A stretch of 64,000 nt of DNA from Chrysaora quinquecirrha (GCA_014526335.1 JACTAT010000060.1:2282433-2346432), one strand, 5' to 3'. Positions 46,531-58,733 are shown, counted from the stretch's first letter. The notes: generated from the letters alone by a model not told the origin. Translations and numbers: made by a program.

Positions 46531-48960
46531 TGTGCTTATACCGAAGCACTAACACTTGCCTCGCAGAGGCAATAAACTTTTTGTGCTTATACCGAAGCAC
46601 TAACACTTGCCTCGCAGAGGCAATAAACTTTTTGTGCTTATACCGAAGCACTACCACTTGCCTCGCAGAGGCAAAAACTTTTTGTGCTTATACCGAAGCA
46701 CTAACACTTGCCTCGCAGAGGCAATAAACTTTTTGTGCTTATACCGAAGCACTACCACTTGCCTCGCAGAGGCAAAAACTTTTTGTGCTTATACCGAAGC
46801 ACTAACACTTGCCTCGCTGAGGCAATAAACTTCTTGTGCTTATACCGAGGCACTAACACTTGCCTCGCTGAGGCAATAAACTTTTTGTGTTTATACCGAA
46901 GCACTATCACTTGCCTCGATGAGGCAATAAACTTTTTGTGCTTATACCGAAGCACTAACACTTGCCTCGCTGAGGCAATAAACTTTTTTGCTTATACCGA
47001 AGCACTACACTTGCCTCGCTGAGGCCATAAACTGTATTTGCTTTTACCGAAGCACTACACTTGCCTCGCTGAGGCTATAAACTTTATTTGCTTTTACCGA
47101 AGCACTACCACTTGCCTATGCCGAAGCAATAAATGTTGTTCTTATCCTGAAGCACGGCACTGACCTATACCGAAGTAATAACTTGTGCTTGTACCGAAGC
47201 ACTAAGATAATAGATTTGGTACTCATACCTAAGCACGTCCACTTGCCTAACCGAGGCAATCAAAGTTGTGCCTAAACCGAAGCAATAAACGTGTGCTTAT
47301 TTCTCATGTCTACCATTTCTCTGTACTGAGGCAATAAATGAGGTTTTATCCGAGGGTACCATGCTTATACCGAGTCAACACATTTTTGTGGTTATATTTA
47401 AAAACTACCGTTTGCCTATTTTATCGATGCAAAATTGCGTTAATACCGAAGAAATAATACTTGCCTATACCGAGCACTACTTCTTGCCTATATCGAGCCT
47501 ATATAAATTTGGCGGTTTTGCCGAAGCACTATGACTTGCCTATACAGATGCAATAAATTTTGGGATTTTTCCGACGCACTACGTGCCTTTATCTATGAAA
47601 AAAGAAATTTTTTTTGTGGTTTTTCGGAAGCACTACTACTTTCCTCTACAGAGGCAATCTGCTTTGTGCTTATACCGAAGCACTACCACTTGCCTTGACC
47701 TATGCAATAAACTGTGGTTTTTCGGAAGTACTACTCCTTTTCAATACCACTGCAGTAAATTTTGTCCGCATACCGAAGCACTACGACTTGTCTATACCGA
47801 AGCAATAAGTTTGCGTTTTTACCGCAGCACTAGCATCGGCCTTTACAGATGCAATAGATGTTGTGCTTTTCCGAAGCACTATTACTGACTAATACCGACG
47901 CAATAAATTGTGTGCTTCTACTGAAGCAGTACCACTTGCCTTTACCGATAGACAAAAAAAATAAATCTTTTTGCGCTTATACTGAAGCACTACGACTTGC
48001 CTATACCGAAGCAATAAGTTTGTCTTTATCGAAGCACTATAGCATTTGCCTATACCGAAGCAATAATCTTTATGCTTATCCCAAAGCAGTACGACTTGCC
48101 TGCACCGAGGCAATGAGCTATGTGTTAATACCGAATCACTACTACTTGCCTATAGCCAGGCTAAAGATTCGCATTGGTAGGGACTTAAAGACTACCACTT
48201 GCCTATACCGAGGCAATAAGGTTTGTGCTTATCCCGATGCACTACGACTTGCTTGTACCAAGGCAATCCGTTTTGCGTTAATAACAAGGCACTAATGCTA
48301 GCCTATACCAGGGCAGTAAGTTTTGTGCTTATCCCGAAGCCTTATGACTTGCTTATGCCAAGACAATGAGTTTCGTGTCAATAACAAAACACTTATACTT
48401 GCTTATACCGTAGCAAAAGTGTGTGGCTTTACCAAAGCACAATAATTTCCAATACCGAGACAGTAAATTCTGTGCTTATACCGAAGAACTACCATTTGTC
48501 TATACCAAGGCAACAAATTCCTGTGCTTTCACCTAAGCACTACTACTTGCCTAAACTGATGTAATAATGGTTCCTTTTCCAAATCTATGACTACCACTTG
48601 CCTAAGTTTATGCTTATACCGAAGCACTATAATTTGCCGATACCTAAGCAGTAAATTCTGAACTTTCCCTTAGCGCTACTCCTTACCTACACCGAAGTAA
48701 TAAATGTTTACACCAAAGCAATAGTCGCTCCCGTGATACATTTGCCTAGGTTTGCGCTTATACCAAAATACTATGATTGGCCGATACCGATGCAGGAAAT
48801 TCCGTTCTTATACCGAAGCACTACTTCTTGCTTATAAGCAATAGACAGTAGATTTTCGTGTTTATACTGAAGGACCACCTGCCTATACCAAGCCTTTAAG
48901 ACTTGTGTATATACAAAAGCAGTACCACCAGCCTTCCCCAGGGCAATAGATTTTGTGCTA
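46531..48960. repeat. Minisatellite of about 51-bp hairpin-bearing units
   Basis: Each unit is made of two related halves: TGCTTATACCGAAGCA followed by ctaacact, then TGCCTCGCAGAGGCA followed by ataaactttttg. Both capitals are inverted repeats around a short loop. Units at the left end (46531-47000) are almost identical; to the right they diverge steadily and revert to an apparent ancestral half-unit TGC(C/T)TATACCGA(A/G)GCA. There are roughly 45-48 units. Both plus-strand frames are open at the left end because of the repeat, not because of a gene. Confidence 0.93.
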
Positions 48961-50704
48961 CGCAGGACTTGCCAATAGTGGAAGGTATATATATTTGGGT
49001 CCTGATAAGCATGCTAAGCATTATGACAAGATCTGTCTTATGATAAGTATAGAGAACTGTCACATCCGTGAAGAGAAACTTTGCATCTCTCATTTAAAGT
49101 GTGTTCCTATAACAAAAACAACCCTCCTCCTACAATAGAGGCCAATATTGATGTCTAGAATGAGCTGTTTCCCATTTTCCAATTCTAAGGCAAGGAATTC
49201 CTGTGTTTCTACTGTTGACCATGTTTCTTCATAAGCGCTAATCATGTGTTTGGTAACCTTTACTGAGACAACTAGGTTGTCTGAAGGAGCATTAGCAACT
49301 CTCACTTTTGTGGGACAGTACTGTAGTTCCCTTAATTGACCTAGGCAATTCTTTCGCTGTGTTTGTACGTCTAAGAATTTGGTCAAGATCATGATGGAAA
49401 GTTTCTTACCAACTTCAACCTATTCCTGATTAGTATATCCTAAACGCTTAGGACCCTAACACTGCAGAGGGGTTACCATTACAGCCGACTGCGGGAATTC
49501 AAAAACACAACGAGACTGACGGTGTAAGATTAAGGAGACATGACGGTTTTCTTCTGTATTTCCTTTTTTTATATATATATATATATATATTTGTAGGTTA
49601 ACAAAAACGTATACGAAAGGGAGGCTTCAAGTATATAATGATGATTTGTGATATAATTGCCTAAGCTTTTCAAATTGGGTATGTCTAGGGGATAGTCCCC
49701 AGCCAAGCCAAGGTTGGTGTATTCAAGATCCTTTAGTTTTGATAGGCCTACGAGTCCTGTCTTCGGTTTCCACTGTGTCTCAGAGCCTGACTGTAGACAA
49801 TGACATTCCGCAACGTTTTTGATCACAGGACGTCGTGTACAAGAGGTCACATGGAGCACTGAAACAGTTGATTTTGGATTTTGGTGTTGATAGGTTACAG
49901 AGGTCCCAATATCAGCCATGTTTTCAGTGGTTTCTAAGAAATTTATTCTAGTTGGATTGTACGTATCTTCGAAACTTATCGTGTTGTGGAAATTTGTCGG
50001 TCTCACAAAGAGGACAAGAGAATATATGCCCGCCTGCACAACCACCTTTTCCTGTGTTTTTAGGCAGCGTGTAGAGAAGTGGTGTTCTACCACCTGAATT
50101 TGGTAACATATAAAGGGAGATCAAAAGAATTTTAATCAATGAATCACTGTGAACGTAATATGCTAGAAATGTAGCTACTAAGAAGACGCTTCTACTGCGT
50201 TATTTTTGGCTGTTCTTTTAATATTTAACCTTATGCTTGTTATAGGCCTTTTTGAAGTACAACTATTTGGGCTATCGGCAATTTCACCTTTAAAAACTTT
50301 GTATAAAGGTTATTACATAGAAATAATTTATCTAAGTGTTTCGTTATCGTCCATCTCTGGTTCCATTTTTGAATGAAGGTTATTAGTTTCTGATTAGTAC
50401 AAAACCTCAAAACTGCGATAAAACAGCGGAAACATTCGCGGGCATAGTAAAGGTTATTTTATATTACATAGAAACAATATCGTTATCGTCCGGTATCGAA
50501 GAATTAAGCGTTTGTGTGATATTTTGTCAAATTAGGACGAGATTAATTATGAGATGTTGGAGAAATGAGGAAAGAAAAACTACGAGTCTATGACAAAAGC
50601 AAAACAAGAACAATCTCACCGCGTTTCATCATTCACTGGCTTCCCAACACTTTTGAACAGCTTTCACCGGACTGACGGCAGCGATAGCAACGACAACGAT
50701 AGCA
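48961..50704 (-). other. Stretch with two unrecognised minus-strand ORFs
   Basis: Minus-strand frames at 49392-49090 (GQLRELQYCPTKVRVANAPS, then EFLALELENGKQLILDINI) and 50093-49569 (VVQAGIYSLVLFVRPTNFHN, then GLVGLSKLKDLEYTNLGLAG) look coding-like and may be exons of one gene. The second runs into a (TA)n tract at 49570-49591. No family is recognised. The rest is AT-rich. Confidence 0.3.
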
Positions 50705-51104
50705 AGAAATTTTGTGAATCAAGACCAGTTATCTTATCGGTGGTTGAATTCGAATGAACCTCACTCCGAGAAAACACTGCTAAATACGTAGAAGGATTTC
50801 CTGGAGATCAGCCAGATTCCATAGGGACTTCTAGACAGACAGGCTTTTGTACAGGAAACCTCACAGATACTTACGGCGAGTGGCACGTTAACGGTTATAA
50901 ATATAGCCTTAATCATCCCCTGACCTCCTTTGACCTGGAAGGCATCCAGCATCATACTTATACCGACAACAACGGGATTAGAGAAGAAAAGACATTGCAA
51001 GGCCCTCTGTTCATTCAAACTTAAGTTGAGCCTACTTTCTTAGCATAATTATAACAGTTTCTTTCGCCATTAATGGTGCTTAAATTAGAAATTTAACCAT
51101 CATT
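50705..51104. repeat. 400-bp direct repeat, copy 2
   Basis: Second copy of the 45747-46147 repeat, 4958 bp downstream and in the same orientation. Its flanks differ from those of copy 1 on both sides. Confidence 0.9.
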
Positions 51105-52116
51105 AAATTGGAAGACCCCAGTTTTGATATTGTAATTGAATAGCTTCCATTGCTATGAGAAACCTAGTACAAAAATAACGCGGATTTCTTACTTTCTTTT
51201 TTCTTTTTCCTTTTATTTTACTTTCATTTGCTAGATTTATTTTCTGTATTCTTATTAGAGTTACTGTTACTGTTGAAAATTCATTTCTATTTTACAAGAG
51301 TGGTTTTTAAGCCAGGGCACTCCACTCGAAAGATCTACTTAGAGTTCTTTTTGAGTGTTCTAAGCAACTATAGTAGAGATATTTGATTTTGTCAAATAAT
51401 TAAACTTTAAGCGTTCTTATCTTTAACTAAGTATTATATTTGGACATTAAATTGTAAGTTGCTTCAAATATATTGAAATGAAAATGAAAAAAAAATAAAA
51501 ATATGTTGTATGTCTAGTGCATAGATAGTCTGACATCTCTGGCCACTAAGAAGACATAATAGGAGAGCTACCTTTACAGAAAGTTCGTTAAGAGAAAGCT
51601 CACTGGCAATCTTCTGATTCCTGAAATAGCTAAACACGGCTTATTGATTCTATATGGTATGATGTCTGGGAAAACATTGTCTAAGTTCATAGATACCCTT
51701 CATAAATATCTTAACAATAGGAAGTTGACCAAAAGTGGTCGATGACTGAATTCGCAAAAAAGGACAACACTGCACTTCTAGCCGTATTGATAGAACTGTA
51801 TGACAGATTGCCTTCATACAGTGAAGTAAGAAACTCCATCGCGATACGGGGAGACGATATTGGGCAAAAAGAGCATTTTCTCATGTTAGTCTCATCAGTT
51901 TTGTCCGGGATTGTCTTCTATAATGGATTGGAATAGATTCTCACTTCTGTATGGTTTTGTCCAAATAACTCACAACAAACCATTATGAAACTATCATTGA
52001 AGTGTTATTTAAATATATTGTCAAGTTGTCAGGAAAAGACTTGTTTAATAAGCAAAGAAAGCATCTTTTCTCAATTTTTACGCGTTGTCTTAAAAAATCT
52101 CTTTTGCGAAAGAGAA
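51105..52116 (+). other. AT-rich stretch with a short coding-like remnant
   Basis: 51620-51930 is open in two frames with coding-like text (LLILYGMMSGKTLSKFIDTL, then LIELYDRLPSYSEVRNSI). The family is not recognised. The rest has nothing recognisable. Confidence 0.3.
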
Positions 52117-53182
52117 TGGCTGGACGAAAGGCTATCAAATCAGAAACAAGGGATTATATAAAATTTATGAAAGATACTAACGTTAAAGAGCTTGCTAAGG
52201 AAACAGGAGTGTCTAAACACATATTTACAGATTATGGAAGGAACCAGTTGCCGTGAAATCTAAATCAAGAATAGGAGTTGGTGGGCGGCCTAAGAAGTTA
52301 ACGGATTGGGATGAAAGAAGGTTGATTTGCTTGATCAAAAGACTGAGAGTGCAGAATCCTAACTGGACTATAAAAACACCAATGGATCAAGCCGATCTCC
52401 GAAATGTTTCTGTGCATACGATTAGAAGGTTGTTAAATAGAAAGAGCTATTTTTATTTACAGGCACGAAAAAAAGGGACTTTAAACTACCAAGGATCGGA
52501 AAAAACGCGTTGAATTTGCCAAGCTAGTACTGAGAGACTATGCTGAGGATATTTGGACCCAGAAAATAGCTTTCTATTTGGATGGAGTTTGGTTCATCTA
52601 TAAACGAATCCAGCAGATCAATCCTTGGCTCCAACTGGCAGAGTCTGGCGTCAAAAGAACAAAGGATTTTCAGCAGGGTGTACTGCTAAAGGCAGCGCTT
52701 GTGGTACAGGGGAAATTATGTTCATATGCTGGTAACAATCACTTATGGGAAGGTGTAACATTCATTGAAACGTACGAGAAAATGAATGGTGAATATTTTG
52801 CTGACTTCTTGCGAAGGAATTTCCAAACAATTATTGATAATCTGGCAAGGGTTCAAGGCTTTGGGTTCAAGATGGGGACCCGTCGCAGAATTCAATAAAA
52901 TCAAAGCAGGCTCAAATCGAAGTCAATTCAGAGTTATTTTCAATTCCACCAAGAAGTCTGGACTTGAATCCAATAGAAAACCTTTTTAAGATTGCTAAAG
53001 ATACGTTAAAAGAGGAAGCAATTTTACGAAGTATTTATCTGGAAACCAAAGACGAGTTCGAGAAAAGAATACGAGATACCTTACTATCAATACCAACTGA
53101 AAACATTGATAAAATCATTTTGTCTATGAATGGGCGCTTACACAAGATAATAGAAAGTGGCGGGGATCGCCTTAAGTATTAA
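52117..53182 (+). pseudogene. Tc1/mariner transposase, frameshifted
   Basis: The frame begins MAGRKAIKSETRDY with an HTH (LAKETGVSKH). It continues in the next frame with GGRPKKLTDWDERRL (GRP hinge), then SVHTIRRLLNRKSYF and the catalytic core. The core has FYLDGVWFIYKR (first Asp), WVQDGDPSQNS (second Asp, read across a frame change), and PRSLDLNPIENLF (third acidic residue). It ends in GDRLKY-stop at 53182. Frame changes occur near 52250, 52505, 52600-52700, 52850 and 52960, so it is dead. Intact members insert at TA. I could not find its terminal inverted repeats, perhaps because later insertions replaced them. Confidence 0.85.
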
Positions 53183-53388
53183 ATATGAACATTTTATATT
53201 TGTTAAGTGTAACTCGTTCTTGTTTTAAGAGGTTCCTTATTTCTACATTTGATATCATGCGTTAAAAACTAACTGTATTAACTGTATCGACTATGTTCTA
53301 TCTGTGACACTTTATCTACATACGCCCACATTCTGGCTTAATTTCTGTTAATTGTCAAAGTTTCGATGCTTGACGAACAAAAAACCAA

Positions 53389-53807
53389 TTTACCCTATTT
53401 TATGTATTTTTGTTGATCTCTTTATTCATTCGCCATATCTCGGCTCTCCGAAACAGCATTTCGTAAATGCACAAACGTTGTACACATATAGCCTGTATGA
53501 AAGATGTAGCACGCCAACATCAAACCAACAGTTAACCACGGTTAACCGTACGGTTAACCCCACAATTAACCCCTGTTTTTGGGCCAATTTAATATCAAAC
53601 TGAATGAAAATCGATGGTTAACTACGGTTAACTGTGGAATTATAAAAGCAATTATATTCACTTTATTCTTAAAAAAGAGGGGTTAACCATTGAAATGCCC
53701 TTTTTACCCATGTATCAGTGTGGAAAAGCACGTTTAAGAGGGTTTAACTGTGGGGTTAACCGTACGGTTAACCGTGGGTTAACCGTGATGATTAACCCCT
53801 ACAAATA
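53389..53807. repeat. 419-bp element A with ggttaacc palindromes, copy 1
   Basis: Shared with 56391-56808. Each end of the inner part has a perfect 20-bp palindrome ggttaaccgtacggttaacc (53540-53559 and 53754-53773) set in longer inverted ends. In copy 1 the left flank is unrelated to the other copy; the right flank is the same MULE 3' tail. This looks like a MITE or a structured repeat inserted in the MULE family. Confidence 0.85.
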
Positions 53808-54497
53808 CATATGTATTTATCAAAAAGGATTTACTCCAGCTATTCTCTACCAGTTCAGTTAAGCTATTATTTGTCCATAAACATTCATAAACAGTTATGT
53901 GAAAAGCCAAAATCTAAAGATCTTGGCCAAGAAGAACCAATTCTGCGAAGCATTTGCCACAAGGAGACAAGTCCTTTTGCTGTTCCTGAGGAATCTGGTG
54001 ACAGAATGAAAAAACTCTCCAACGTGCAGCCATCATCTCGTTCTCTCTTTCGTCCATCACATTGTATTTCCCAGCATATGTGTTGGCAGATTTACTTGTC
54101 CCAAATATAGGGGTATCTTTCTGTGGAAAAATATTTTGCGCATAGGTTGTTTTAGGAGGAGGGAAATGTATGGGCTGGCCCTCCAGAAGTATGAGGAAAT
54201 CTTTCCAGGCTATGACCTCATTACTCCAGCGAAAATCATTGAGGAATATAATCTCCGCTTTTTCCATCCCCAACCAGGCATAGCTTGTTGTTGCTGGGTT
54301 TTCAAATGCCTTGAAAATGCATGTCAATGGTGATAGCAGAAATGTTTTTCCACAGTTTGCCGGCCCAATGATCATGATATTGCGGAATTTTCCCCAACCC
54401 TTTTGCAGAATGTCTCTTACAGCTGCGGCAAAAACGTACGGATGTATGTCATTGCGCCTAAGCACTTGATTTGCACACCTCAGCCACTCACCAGCTG
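53808..54497 (-). pseudogene. MULE 3' tail and Rep-like SF3 helicase fragment
   Basis: 53808-53862 is the last part of the MULE ORF on the plus strand (TAA at 53860-53862). On the minus strand 54465-53914 encodes an SF3-type helicase. It has Walker A in IMIIGPANCGKTFLLSP, a Walker B-like EIIFLNDFRWS, motif C in DTPIFGTSKSAN, and an arginine-rich end (AARWRVFSF). This is the helicase half of a Rep/NS1-like initiator. It is open over about 180 codons, but it is cut at 54497, where MULE sequence begins out of order. Confidence 0.8.
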
Positions 54498-56390
54498 GTT
54501 ACAAAATTGCTGGTAATTTTATATCCTATATTATATCCTTTACTTAAATAGGATGCAAGTCCGTTATAAAATACTAGAACCTTTTTGACATTTTCAAAAC
54601 TATAGCAATAATACAATGAAAAAGTCTTTCATGACTGTTCTAGTATTATATAACAATGTTAACGGTAAGGATATGCACCTGAATAGAAATTCTAATTGTC
54701 TGATTCTCCCTTACAGCTGAATTTATAACTCAAGAAGAAAATACAGAATCAGTTTATGAAGCTCTTATGGTTTTAAGAAAATGGGACTCAAGTTGGAAAC
54801 CAAAGTTCTTCATGTGCGATTATTCCGAAATTGAGATTAATGCAGTTGAATTAGGTGAGTAGGTTGTTTAGGATATCAGCAAAACAACATCCTATAACAA
54901 CATAACATGCTTCAAATCTTTTCACCAGTTGAGTTATTTAATACATTTCTCTATTATATTTGCAGCATTCACAGAATCCCAAACAAAAGTCCTGTTATAT
55001 GCGGTTTTCACAGAGAACAGGCATGGGAGCGCTAGACGAAACGCAAGGAATCAACGCTCACAATCGACGAAAGACAAGAGTTGCTAAGGCTTCTACGAGC
55101 AATAGCTTATGCTCTGGCAAGTTCCGATAGCAAGTGTTGTCCTTTTAAGCTTGCTGTTGATAATCTTAAAGCATCCACAGTCTGGAAATCTAACCAAAAT
55201 GTTCAAAACTACATCAGTCAATGGTGGCTTTCATGCCCAGAGAGGTAGGCACGGGCTTTCCGAGAGAATTCTTTAGAAAGAAATATTAACACAAACAATG
55301 GTGCTGAATCTTTGAACAAACTCATGAAGTATAAGTTTTTGAAACAATCGTCAGAGAAGACCTTGTGTTCAATTGTATCTCTTATCATTGAAAAATTTCT
55401 CCCCTATTTGTATCGAGAATACATTACCGCAAATAAGATAGCTTGAGATGACAATGGTGTTCGAAAATAAAGCTCATTTTCCCATCGTTATTCAACATTG
55501 TTTGATTCGAATAAGGAATTCAGAAATTGACTATAGTGACAGTGGCAGTTTGCTGAGAAGCGATGTAAAAAATAAATGCTTTCAAATCAAATCTTCCGAT
55601 GGCCAAAGTAATTATCACTGTGACCTGACAATTCCTAAGTGTGAATGCGTGGTTTGGCGCAGGTATAAGTTACCATGTAAGCATATGTTTTATATTTTTA
55701 AACACGTCCCTGAAATTGACTGGGGATGTCTCCCAGATCAGTATCTTAAGCAAAAGTTCCTCAACATCGATCAAGAGATGTTAGCACATGAAAAAGCTGA
55801 ATGTGATTTACAGGATAATGGTGAAGTGAGTGAAGAAGCTTATAATGTCAACTGTGCTGATTTAATTGACACAAGTGATGACTCACTTAATGACTTTGAA
55901 AGTTTTGGAGACATGAAGTTATTAAAATCAAATTCGGCCAAAACTCTACGATGTAAATGTATTTCTTCCACTGAAACATTCAAAAACAAAATCCACGAGT
56001 GTCATAACAGAAATGTATTGCGGAAGACGTTAGATGAATTACAAAATATGGTAGAAGATATAGACTGCACTCTTCTAAAAGACCATAATAAAAAAATTCC
56101 ACTTATTTCATGCAAGGCTCCACCATACATTTAGAAAAAGAAAAGATCAAATAGAAATACCAACAGTGAGATTAATATTAAAAACATCAAACCTCTGAAG
56201 AGTAACAAATCACATAAACGACAATCAGAGCATTGGAAATCTAGGGGACGTTGTGGTCAAGCTGCACAACAATTCCGTGACTCGAAGCGATTTAAATTAC
56301 CTGAAGAAGAAAGTCAGAGTGACCAGATTGAGACTTGTATCATAACATCTGATATGACCAAACAGGAAGTTAAAGAGGCTGAACCAGAGA
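54498..56390 (+). pseudogene. MULE-SWIM transposase, copy 1, truncated and dead
   Basis: Nearly identical to exons 3 (end), 4 and 5 of the copy at 58734-62683. The exon boundaries are visible at 54512 (donor), 54717-54854 (exon 4) and 54966 (acceptor). The frame is broken by an inserted TA near 54992, TAG in place of a Trp codon at about 55247, a TGA near 55445 and a deletion near 55470. The later part (55448-56134) is open and contains the SWIM zinc finger (C-x-C ... C-x-H in PKCECVVWRRYKLPCKHMF). Element A is inserted in its last codons at 56391. Confidence 0.85.
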
Positions 56391-56808
56391 TTTACCCTAT
56401 TTTATGTATTTTTGTTGATCTCTTTATTCATTCGCCATATCTCGGCTCTCCAAAACAGCGTTTCGTAAACGCATAAACGTTGTACACATATAGCCTGTAT
56501 GATAGATGTAGTACGCCAACATCAAACCAACGGTTAACCACGGTTAACCGTACGGTTAACCCCACTATTAACCCCTGTTTTTGGGCCAATTTAATATGAA
56601 ACTGAATAAAATCGACGGTTAACCACGGTTAACCATGGAATTATAAAAGAAAGTATATTCACTTTATTCTTAAAAAAGAGGGGTTAACCGTTGAAATGCC
56701 CTTTGTACCCATGTATCAGTGTGGAAAAGCACATTTAAGAGGGGTTAACCGTGGGGTTAACCGTACGGTTAACTGTTGGTTAACCGTGACGATTAACCCC
56801 TACAAATA
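56391..56808. repeat. Element A, copy 2, inserted in MULE copy 1
   Basis: Comparison with the uninterrupted site at 62628-62633 (gagat|catatg) shows the exact insertion: everything between gagat and catatg. No clear target duplication is left. It has the same pair of 20-bp ggttaacc palindromes, one at 56542-56561. Confidence 0.85.
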
Positions 56809-57415
56809 CATATGTATTTATCAAAAAGGATTTACTCCAGCTATTGTCTACCAGTTCAGTTAAGCTATTATTTGTCCATCAACATTCATGTGAGAAGTCA
56901 TAATCTAAAGATCTTGGCCAAGAAGAACCAATTCATCTGTCAATGTTGCAAATGGTCAAATTGTTCAAGAAGAATATTCAAGCAAAGAAAGTCAACGGAG
57001 ACTTAATCAAACCGAAGGTTGGTACTGTGTTAAAACTTTGTTGTCCGCAATTTTGGTGAAAACAGATTTATATATGCACCTTTAGGCAGACGTTTTAAAT
57101 AGAAAACAATGCCCCTATTGTTTCTATAACAATAGCCCTTGGTGCGCAGTGCGCACAAACTCAGGCAACTATGATAGTATGTAAATAGTAATCAAAAAAA
57201 TACAGAGGGATTTATTGTTATCATCATTATTGTTATTCTTATCATGATCAACATTATTATTATTTATGCCATAACAAATATAACAAATAACAACCACAAG
57301 CAAAAGTAGAATTTTTTTCTTTATTTTAGGGGAGCTTGTCTGGCAAAGAACTCGTGGGCACACACCAATAGATTTTTTTGGGATTCCTTTCAAGGTTTAA
57401 TGTAATGTTCAATTA
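56809..57415 (+). other. MULE 3' tail and AT-rich spacer
   Basis: 56809-56870 repeats the MULE C-terminus. From about 56935 the sequence departs from the Rep-like gene and instead encodes a short Cys-rich stretch (QFICQCCKWSNCSRR) ending in TAA at 57004-57006. An ATT-rich patch lies at 57205-57300. Confidence 0.5.
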
Positions 57416-58498
57416 CACTTACTGGACAAAAGTATTCGAACGGTCGTCAAAAATGGCGGCCAACAGCGGCCATAGGCCCAACCAAAACATTTCTTCATAA
57501 CAATGGCTTAAAGTCACGCGGCCATGTTCGCATGAAATTTCGCTGGGAAAATGTTTGTCATTGCACAGTCTTTCGATTAAAAGTAAAAGAAAAGAATTAT
57601 TCCTCAGATTGGTTAAAATAATCCAATAAAATAAAAAGTGGTGCCTCCAAATATTTTGCAAGAAAGTTTTTACAGTGGGTATCAAAAAAGCGATATTATG
57701 TACCATATTTCGAAGAACGACACAATAAATTTCTGTCATTGAAATGGAAAATACATTTAACTTTCTTGTTATGATAAAATTCTTGCTTAAAGTTACGTTT
57801 TGAGAGAGCTTGGGGTATTTTTGTATCGAAAGTGTTTTGAGGTGAGTGAAGTTTTTAGTAGGCCAAGAACAGCTATTTGAGAAAATTATGTTTTTCTCTC
57901 ATGTCAGTAAGACGATTGCTTAAAAAACAAACAAAAATTGTTCGAATTTCTTTGCAGTTTCGGATAGAAATGAAAAAGTTTTGTTTCTTTGCATTTGATG
58001 ATTAAAATCGCACCTTTTCCTTTTTGTACAAAATTAGCAGTTGCAAAAAGTTCACTCACCTCAAAACACTTTCGATACAAAAATACCCGAGGCTCTCTCA
58101 AAACGTAACTTTAAGCAAGAATATTATCATAACAAGAAAGTTAAATGTATTTTCCATTTCAATGACAGAAATTTATTGTGTCATTCTTCGAAATATGGTA
58201 CATAATACCGCTTTTTTGATACCCCCACTGTAAAAACTTTCTTGCAAAATATTTGGAGGCATCACTCTTTAATTTTATTGGATTATTTTAACCAATCTGA
58301 GGAATAATTCTTTTCTTTTACTTTTAATCGAAAGACTGTGCAATGACAAACATTTTCCCAGCGAAATTTCATGCGAACATGGCCGCGTGACTTAAAGCCA
58401 TTGTTATGAAGAAATGTTTTGGTTGGGCCTATGGCCGCTGTTGGCCGCCATTTTTGACGACCGTTCGAATACTTTTGTCCAGTAAGTGTAGAATGCAC
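57416..58498. mobile_element. Near-perfect palindromic Tc1/mariner-type element
   Basis: Ends cacttactggacaaaagtat and its reverse complement are each flanked by TA (57414-57415 and 58499-58500). The arms 57416-57850 and about 58050-58498 are reverse complements with only scattered differences over some 435 bp. A loop of about 200 bp remains. There is no transposase. It is a non-autonomous foldback derivative that could form a long hairpin in DNA or RNA. Confidence 0.9.
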
Positions 58499-58733
58499 TT
58501 ATGGAGAGAAAAGGTCGGAAAAAAGCAGATCAACAAAAACGAGGTGAATATCTTAGGCTATAACATCAATTCACTTTTGACTCCATCACTTGTTGTATTA
58601 CACTCTTTTTCTTTTATAAAAATAATTTTATAAGAACACGAGCCTGGATTTTGCCCAGATTTTAATAACATAAATACTATCGCAACATTCAAAAAGTAGT
58701 TGAAAATTGTCATCCATTGGTTGCATTTTTCAG

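Noticed and set aside
46531..48960. CRISPR-like array
   Set aside because: Units are contiguous tandem repeats without unique spacers, in animal DNA with no cas genes.
49569..50139. ApeC-type extracellular protein
   Set aside because: A first glance at the Cys and Pro pattern suggested it, but the ordered motifs of that domain are not present.
45747..51104. LTR retrotransposon with 400-bp LTRs
   Set aside because: The repeats lack TG/CA ends and a target duplication, and there is no gag, RT or integrase between them.
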